NCBI GenBank assembly: GCA_019242385.1
Contig: JAFAVO010000032.1
Location: 1 to 5,577 of the forward strand
Source: Gammaproteobacteria bacterium
Lineage (GTDB): Bacteria > Pseudomonadota > Gammaproteobacteria > Steroidobacterales > Steroidobacteraceae
Length of the DNA stretch: 5,577 nt
Direction: 5' to 3'
Below the pieces are notes generated by a model, which saw only the letters and a program-made list of their open reading frames with translations, had not been told where the DNA came from and ran no database searches. Made by a program: the position numbers and the translations under genes. This document shows, piece after piece, positions 1-5,577 of this stretch. Every line of letters starts with the position of its first letter. The stretch's first letter is position 1.

Positions 1-947
1 CCTGTTACGTCGTGTTCCACGCGCTCAAGGCCGGCACGCTCAAACTCACCGACCCCGTCACGATCAGCGAGCATGCATGGCGCGCCGAGGGCTCGCGCAC
101 CTTCCTGCAGGTGGGCACGCGCGTGCCGGTGGACATCCTGATCAAGGGCATGATCGTGCAGTCCGGCAATGATGCCACCATCGCGCTCGCCGAGCACATC
201 GGCGGCACCGAGCCGGCTTTCGCGCAGATGATGAATGAGTACGCGCGCCGGCTGGGCCTCAGCGCCACGCACTACGTCAACAGCGACGGCCTGCCGAGCG
301 CCGAGCACTACACGAGCGCGCGCGATGTAGCCATGCTCTCCAACGCGCTCATCCGCGACTTTCCGCAGTACTACCCGATCTTCGGCCTGCGCGAGTTCGT
401 GTGGAACAACATCCGCCAGGGCAACCGCAACGGACTGCTCGGCAAGGATCCCTCCGTCGATGGCCTGAAGACCGGGCACACCGACAGCGCCGGCTACTGC
501 CTCGCCACCTCCGCCAGCCGCAACGGCATGCGGCTCGTATCGGTGGTCATGGGCGCACCGAGCGTCAAGGCTCGCGAGGAAGCGAGCGCGGCGCTGCTCG
601 GCTACGGATACACCTTCTACGAGACCATCCGCCTCAAGAGCGCGCACGAGACGGTGCTCAAGCCGCACATCTACAAGGCGGCCAGTGAGTTCGCCGCGAT
701 CGGCGTGCCGTACGATGTCTATGCCACCGTGGCGCGCGGGCAGGCCGCGGGCCTGAAGACCCGTGCGCTGCTCAGCCGCGAGCCGCTCATCGCGCCGCTC
801 ACCGCCGGGGAGAACGTGGGCGAGCTCACCGTGGCCGACGGCAATGGCGAGGTCATCGAGCGCGTGCCGCTGGTGGCGCTCAGTGCCGTGCCGCAGGGCG
901 GGCTGTGGACGCGCGCCTGGGACAGCGTCTCGCTCATGTTCCACTGA
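1..947 (+). CDS. dacC: D-alanyl-D-alanine carboxypeptidase (PBP5/6 family, class A LMW-PBP), 5' partial
   Basis: The enzyme removes the terminal D-Ala from peptidoglycan pentapeptides in the periplasm, limiting cross-linking. The frame is already open at the window edge (first full codon at base 3, reading CYVVFHALKAG), which aligns with E. coli PBP5 just after its SxxK active-site motif, so the signal peptide and nucleophilic Ser lie upstream. Visible family motifs are the SxN triad (SGND, Ser codon at 162), a conserved NRNGLL segment, and KTG in DGLKTGHTD (Lys codon at 468). From about base 640 the sequence resembles the PBP5 C-terminal beta domain. It ends in an aromatic, amphipathic tail (LWTRAWDSVSLMFH) like the membrane anchor of PBP5/6. 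The GTG at 12 is not a credible start, because homology continues to the left of it. The stop is TGA at 945-947. It is probably co-transcribed with the transaminase. The dacA/dacC paralogue name is uncertain. Confidence 0.95.
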   Translation, partial: CYVVFHALKAGTLKLTDPVTISEHAWRAEGSRTFLQVGTRVPVDILIKGMIVQSGNDATIALAEHIGGTEPAFAQMMNEYARRLGLSATHYVNSDGLPSAEHYTSARDVAMLSNALIRDFPQYYPIFGLREFVWNNIRQGNRNGLLGKDPSVDGLKTGHTDSAGYCLATSASRNGMRLVSVVMGAPSVKAREEASAALLGYGYTFYETIRLKSAHETVLKPHIYKAASEFAAIGVPYDVYATVARGQAAGLKTRALLSREPLIAPLTAGENVGELTVADGNGEVIERVPLVALSAVPQGGLWTRAWDSVSLMFH

Positions 948-949
948 GG
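946..949 (+). promoter_or_regulatory. Shine-Dalgarno of the D-amino acid transaminase, overlapping the upstream stop
   Basis: GAGG overlaps the TGA stop of the carboxypeptidase and lies 6 bases before the ATG at 956. This supports 956 as the start, rather than the in-frame GTG at 905 inside the upstream gene. It also suggests translational coupling of the two genes. Confidence 0.6.
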
Positions 950-955
950 CCGTAC

Positions 956-1828
956 ATGGCCGACCCGCTGCCCCTGTGCTATCTCAACGGCGAGTTCCTG
1001 CCGCTCGCGGAAGCGCGCATCTCGCCACTCGACCGCGGTTTCCTCTATGCGGATGCGGTTTACGAGGTCATGCCGGTCTACCGCGGGCGGCCGTTCCGCT
1101 TCAGCGCGCACGGCGAGCGGCTGGCGCGCAGCCTCGCCGCCATCGGCATGGAGGATCCGCACAGCGCTGATGAATGGCGCGGCATCCTCGGCGGGTTGAT
1201 CGAGCGCAACGGCGGCGGTGACTGTTACCTCTACTGGCAGGTGACCCGCGGCGCGCAGCGCGGCCGAACGCACGCACCGCTGCCACAGATCCCGCGCACC
1301 GTATTTGCGTTCTGTGCGCCGTGGCCGCCGCCGCCCGCGGACCTCCTCGAGAACGGAGTCAGCTGCGTGACCGCGACCGACACCCGCTGGGCGCGCTGCG
1401 ACATCAAGTCGACGGCGCTCCTCCCCAACGTGCTGTTGCGCCAGCTATCGGTGGACGCGGCTGCGAGCGAAACCATACTGCTGCGCGATGGAGAGCTCAC
1501 CGAGGCCTCGGCATCCGCGGTGCACGTGGTGCTCGGCGGCGAGCTGCTGGTGCCGCCCAACTCGCGCCGCATCCTGCCGAGCACCACCCGCGGCGCGGTC
1601 GAGGAAGTGGCCGCGCGCGCGGCAATCGCCTGCCGCGTCCAGGCGATCAGCGAGTCGCAGCTGCGCGCAGCCGATGAGGTGTGGATCTCGGCCGCGACAC
1701 GCGAGGTGCAGCCGGTAACCCTGCTCGATGGTCATCCGATCGGCAGTGGACGACCCGGTCGCCTGTGGCGCCGGGTGTACGAGGAGTTCCAACGCTACAA
1801 GGAGGAGCTCGCCGGCACCCCCTGGTGA
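956..1828 (+). CDS. dat: D-amino acid transaminase (D-alanine aminotransferase), PLP fold-type IV
   Basis: This cytoplasmic PLP enzyme interconverts D-alanine plus 2-oxoglutarate with pyruvate plus D-glutamate. The 290-residue product has the usual family length (about 280-290). Motifs visible against the Bacillus enzyme are DRGFLYADAVYEV (residues 26-38; Tyr36 matches the substrate-site Tyr), VTRG followed by R104-T-H106 (matching the carboxylate-binding Arg-x-His pair), RCDIKS with the PLP-binding Lys151, TEASAS (Glu183), and ADEVWISAATREVQPV near residues 239-254. The Arg-x-His pair and DIKS context favour a D-amino acid enzyme over IlvE or PabC. Two normally conserved spots differ: SASAV in place of SASNV, and ILPSTTR in place of the usual ILPGITR. 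The catalytic Lys and Glu are kept. The ATG at 956 fits family N-termini (short lead, then CYLNGEFLPL) and has a GAGG ribosome site; the frame stays open upstream to a GTG at 905. Only 8 bases separate it from the carboxypeptidase. Confidence 0.92.
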   Translation: MADPLPLCYLNGEFLPLAEARISPLDRGFLYADAVYEVMPVYRGRPFRFSAHGERLARSLAAIGMEDPHSADEWRGILGGLIERNGGGDCYLYWQVTRGAQRGRTHAPLPQIPRTVFAFCAPWPPPPADLLENGVSCVTATDTRWARCDIKSTALLPNVLLRQLSVDAAASETILLRDGELTEASASAVHVVLGGELLVPPNSRRILPSTTRGAVEEVAARAAIACRVQAISESQLRAADEVWISAATREVQPVTLLDGHPIGSGRPGRLWRRVYEEFQRYKEELAGTPW

Positions 1829-1863
1829 GCGCGGCCGGCCGGCAGGCGCTGCGCGGCCCGGCC
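1829..1863. repeat. GC-rich imperfect direct repeat with hairpin potential after dat
   Basis: GCGCGGCCGGCC (1829-1840) recurs as GCGCGGCCCGGCC (1851-1863), directly after the transaminase stop. GGCCGG at 1833-1838 can pair with CCGGCC at 1858-1863. No T-run follows (next bases CCCTGTG), so this is not a convincing intrinsic terminator. It could be a weak transcript-end hairpin or just GC-rich sequence. Confidence 0.35.
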
Positions 1864-1883
1864 CCCTGTGACGCGCGTCGCAC

Positions 1884-1902
1884 CCGGTTGGCCCGTAACC
1901 GG
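1884..1902. repeat. Inverted repeat CCGGTT-N7-AACCGG
   Basis: CCGGTT at 1884-1889 is the exact reverse complement of AACCGG at 1897-1902. It overlaps the first unit of the ACCGG repeat series upstream of the transporter operon. It may form part of a protein-binding site, but GC-rich DNA makes short dyads common. Confidence 0.35.
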
Positions 1903-1930
1903 TTTGTCACCGGCTTGTGACCGGGGCGAA
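1898..1930. promoter_or_regulatory. Three ACCGG repeats at 11-bp spacing: candidate operator
   Basis: ACCGG occurs at 1898-1902, 1909-1913 and 1920-1924, exactly 11 bp apart, about one helical turn. The first two full units, ACCGGTTTGTC and ACCGGCTTGTG, match at 9 of 11 positions; the third diverges after ACCGG. A dyad GTCAC-N6-GTGAC (1906-1910 / 1917-1921) lies within. The array ends a few bases before the candidate -35, a usual place for an activator. A sulfur regulator such as a CysB-type LysR protein is possible, but no specific consensus is recognised. Confidence 0.4.
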
Positions 1931-1931
1931 A

Positions 1932-1961
1932 CTGACCCCCTTGGGAGGCCCCCGGTAGCAT
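1932..1961 (+). promoter_or_regulatory. Candidate sigma70-type promoter for the transporter operon
   Basis: CTGACC (1932-1937, 4 of 6 to TTGACA) and TAGCAT (1956-1961, 4 of 6 to TATAAT) are separated by 18 bp. The expected transcript start is about 1968-1969, at the ATG of the ATPase gene. That would give a leaderless or nearly leaderless message, consistent with the absence of a Shine-Dalgarno at normal distance. An alternative -35, TTGTCA at 1904-1909 (5 of 6), has no good -10 at the right spacing. Confidence 0.35.
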
Positions 1962-1968
1962 TGTCGGG

Positions 1969-3716
<1,748 letters not shown>

Positions 3717-3720
<4 letters not shown>

Positions 3721-4553
3721 GCTTCCGTAAACCGAGTGTGCTGCCCGGCTTCGGGCTCACCCTGGGCTTCACCACCTTCTTCCTCTCGGCCATCGTGCTG
3801 CTGCCGCTCGCCGCGCTGGTGCTCTCGGCCGCCTCCATGCATTGGAGCGACTTCGTGCGGGTGGTGTCGAGCCCGCGTGCGCTCGGCTCGTACCGGCTCT
3901 CCTTCGGTGCTTCGCTGCTCGCCGCCACCATCAATGTGGTGTTCGGCTTCATCATCGCCTGGACGCTGGTGCGCTATGAGTTTCCCGGGCGCAAGATCAT
4001 CGATGCGTTGATCGACATGCCCTTTGCGCTCCCCACGGCGGTCTCGGGCATTGCGCTCACCACGGTGTTCGCGCAGAACGGCTGGATCGGCCGCTACCTC
4101 GAGCCGCTCGGGGTGAAGGTGGCCTACACCTGGCTGGGCGTGACCCTCGCCCTCACCCTCATCAGCATGCCCTTCGCGGTGCGCGCGGTGCAGCCGGCAC
4201 TGCAGGAGGTGCAGCGCGACCTGGAGGAAGCGGCCGAGACCCTCGGCGCACGGCGCGTGTACGTGCTCTGGCGCATCATCCTGCCGACGGTGCTGCCCGC
4301 CCTGCTCACCGGCTTCACGCTCGCCTTCGCGCGCGCGGTCGGAGAATACGGCTCGGTGATATTCATCGCGGGCAATCTGCCGATGAAGACGGAGATCACC
4401 CCGCTGCTCATCGTGATCCACCTCGAGGAATTCGACTACCAGGGTGCAGCCGCGCTCGGGGTGGTGATGCTGGCGATCTCCTTCGTGATCCTGCTCGCCA
4501 TCAATCTGCTGCAGGCCTGGGGACGGCGGCGGCACGTGCAGGCGGCCCACTGA
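3717..4553 (+). CDS. cysT: Sulfate/thiosulfate ABC importer permease subunit CysT (CysU)
   Basis: This inner-membrane subunit forms half of the translocation channel with CysW. The 278-residue product matches the length of E. coli CysU (277) and shares its landmarks: VLPGFGLTLGF at the N-terminus, RYEFPGRKIIDALIDMPFALPTAVSG around residues 86-111, YTWLG (137-141), and FIAGNLPMKTEIT (216-228). The ATPase-coupling EAA loop is EEAAETLGARR, with the loop running from about residue 170 to the Pro at 190. Six hydrophobic segments are visible, near 15-38, 65-85, 98-119, 136-156, 192-212 and 245-266. The ATG at 3717 overlaps the ATPase stop as ATGA, implying translational coupling; no strong ribosome site precedes it. 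The frame is open upstream to 3279, but that stretch only shadows the ATPase gene. Confidence 0.95.
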
Positions 4554-5425
4554 TGGCCGCGGTGCTGCCACATGGCGCGCTCGCCGACGATGCCGCCACG
4601 CGTCCGGGCGAGCATACCTGGGTACACGCCATCGTCCGCTGGCTGTGCATCACCGTCTCGCTCACCTTCATCGCCGCGGTGCTGCTCGCGCCGCTCGCCA
4701 CGGTGTTTGCCATGGCGCTCGCCCACGGCCTCGAGGTGTACGCGCGCAGTTTCGCCGATCCCGACACGCTCGCGGCGATCCGCCTCACCCTGACGACCGC
4801 GCTCGTGGTCGTGCCGCTCAACACGGTATTCGGGCTGGCCGCCGCCTGGGCGATCGGCAAGTTCGAATTCCGCGGCAAGAGCATGCTGATCACCCTCATC
4901 GATCTGCCGCTCGCCATCTCTCCGGTGATCTCCGGCATGGTGTTCGTGCTGCTGTTCGGGCTGCACGGCTGGTTCGGGGTATGGCTGCAGGAGCATGACA
5001 TCTCGATCGTGTTCGCGCTGCCCGGCATCATCCTCGCCACCATGTTCGTCACCTTTCCGTACGTGGCGCGCGAGCTGATCCCGCTCATGCAGCAGGTCGG
5101 CAACGACGAGGAGGAGGCCGCCATCACCCTCGGTGCCGGCGGCTGGATGACCTTCTTCCGCGTCACCCTGCCGAAGGTGCGCTGGGGCCTGGTGTATGGC
5201 ATGGTGTTGTGCAATGCACGCGCCATGGGCGAATTCGGCGCGGTATCGGTGGTGTCCGGACACATTCGCGGACTCACCAACACCATGCCGCTGCACATCG
5301 AGATCCTCTACAACGAATACAACTTCGTCGGTGCCTTCGCCGTCGCCTCGCTGCTCACGCTGCTCGCGGTGCTGACGCTCGTGGTCAAGACGCTGGTCGA
5401 GCGCACCGGCTATCGCAGGCGCTGA
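4553..5425 (+). CDS. cysW: Sulfate/thiosulfate ABC importer permease subunit CysW
   Basis: This is the second channel-forming permease, partner of CysT. The 290-residue product is close to E. coli CysW (291). Diagnostic stretches are FEFRGKSMLITLIDLPLAISPV (~104-125), FVTFPYVARELIP (165-177), the coupling EAA loop EEEAAITLGAGGW (186-198) ending at Pro207, and NARAMGEFGAVSVVSGHIRG (221-240), which is nearly identical to the E. coli stretch. About six membrane segments are visible, near 30-57, 78-101, 112-136, 153-172, 210-233 and 259-280. The first ~25 residues are hydrophilic and not conserved. The start ATG at 4553 shares its A with the cysT stop (TGATG), with a weak AGG at 4540-4542 upstream. 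A distinct CysT/CysW pair, rather than one homodimeric permease, is what marks this as a sulfate/thiosulfate system rather than molybdate. Confidence 0.95.
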   Translation: MAAVLPHGALADDAATRPGEHTWVHAIVRWLCITVSLTFIAAVLLAPLATVFAMALAHGLEVYARSFADPDTLAAIRLTLTTALVVVPLNTVFGLAAAWAIGKFEFRGKSMLITLIDLPLAISPVISGMVFVLLFGLHGWFGVWLQEHDISIVFALPGIILATMFVTFPYVARELIPLMQQVGNDEEEAAITLGAGGWMTFFRVTLPKVRWGLVYGMVLCNARAMGEFGAVSVVSGHIRGLTNTMPLHIEILYNEYNFVGAFAVASLLTLLAVLTLVVKTLVERTGYRRR

Positions 5426-5430
5426 AGCCG

Positions 5431-5577
5431 ATGCTCGAGCGTCTGCGGCTTCTCGTGCTGTCGCTGTGGCCCGACCCGGCGCGCACCAGCCTCACCTGGT
5501 GGCTGGCGGCGATCCATCTGGGGCTGGTGCTGCTCGTAGCCGGTGGTATCACCTGGTCGGCGAGCCGCATGCTGCGC
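5431..5577 (+). CDS. Unidentified membrane-anchored protein, 3' partial
   Basis: The frame starts at ATG 5431, five bases after the cysW stop, and stays open to the window edge (49 residues). It begins MLERLRLLVLSLWPDPARTS, then has one clear hydrophobic helix (about residues 22-43, TWWLAAIHLGLVLLVAGGIT) followed by WSASRMLR. A short basic cytoplasmic start and one N-terminal helix are typical of membrane sensor proteins such as histidine kinases or cyclases. Nothing diagnostic is visible in the portion present, so no function is assigned. Position and spacing suggest it is in the cysA-T-W operon. GAAG at 5424-5427 is a weak, close ribosome site. Confidence 0.6.
   Translation, partial: MLERLRLLVLSLWPDPARTSLTWWLAAIHLGLVLLVAGGITWSASRMLR

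Noticed and set aside
905..955. GTG start at 905 for the transaminase
   Set aside because: It would overlap the carboxypeptidase by 43 bases, adds residues absent from the family, and lacks the ribosome site that the ATG at 956 has.
1829..1870. Intrinsic terminator after dat
   Set aside because: The hairpin potential is GC-rich and the loop region can fold several ways, and no T-run follows; kept only as a repeat.
4436..5298. Two overlapping minus-strand open frames opposite cysW
   Set aside because: They overlap each other and the strongly conserved cysW; no motif or plausible start region.

Overview
The window is about 5.6 kb of GC-rich DNA, densely coded on the + strand. The protein families point to a high-GC gammaproteobacterium: a PBP5/6-type D,D-carboxypeptidase followed by a D-amino acid transaminase, then a CysA/CysT/CysW-type importer. 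The lineage is inferred from protein resemblance and base composition only; there is no rRNA or marker gene to confirm it.

Layout. Bases 1-947 hold the 3' part of a D-alanyl-D-alanine carboxypeptidase (dacC/dacA type); its start and SxxK motif lie just upstream. Eight bases later begins a complete D-amino acid transaminase (956-1828), with its Shine-Dalgarno built into the carboxypeptidase stop codon. A 140-base gap (1829-1968) follows. It carries a GC-rich repeat pair, three helically phased ACCGG repeats 11 bp apart, and a possible promoter whose predicted start lies at or beside the next ATG. Then comes a tightly packed operon: an ATPase of the sulfate/thiosulfate importer (1969-3720), permease CysT (3717-4553) and permease CysW (4553-5425), joined by stop/start overlaps. 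Five bases after cysW, an unidentified protein with one N-terminal membrane helix begins and runs off the end (5431-5577).

How the genes work together. The first pair probably handles D-alanine: the carboxypeptidase releases it from peptidoglycan stem peptides in the periplasm, and the transaminase interconverts D-alanine and D-glutamate in the cytoplasm. The second group is the ATPase and both membrane subunits of a sulfate/thiosulfate ABC importer. No periplasmic binding protein is visible, and the ATPase comes first, unlike the cysPTWA order of enteric bacteria.

The most notable feature is the CysA-like protein. It is 583 residues, against about 330-365 usual for the family. After the ATPase and TOBE-type regions it has roughly 210 extra residues. 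The last ~125 fit the alternating beta/alpha order of a universal stress protein (Usp) domain, and a second, degenerate Usp-like half may precede it. This looks like a built-in regulatory or sensory module on a sulfur importer.
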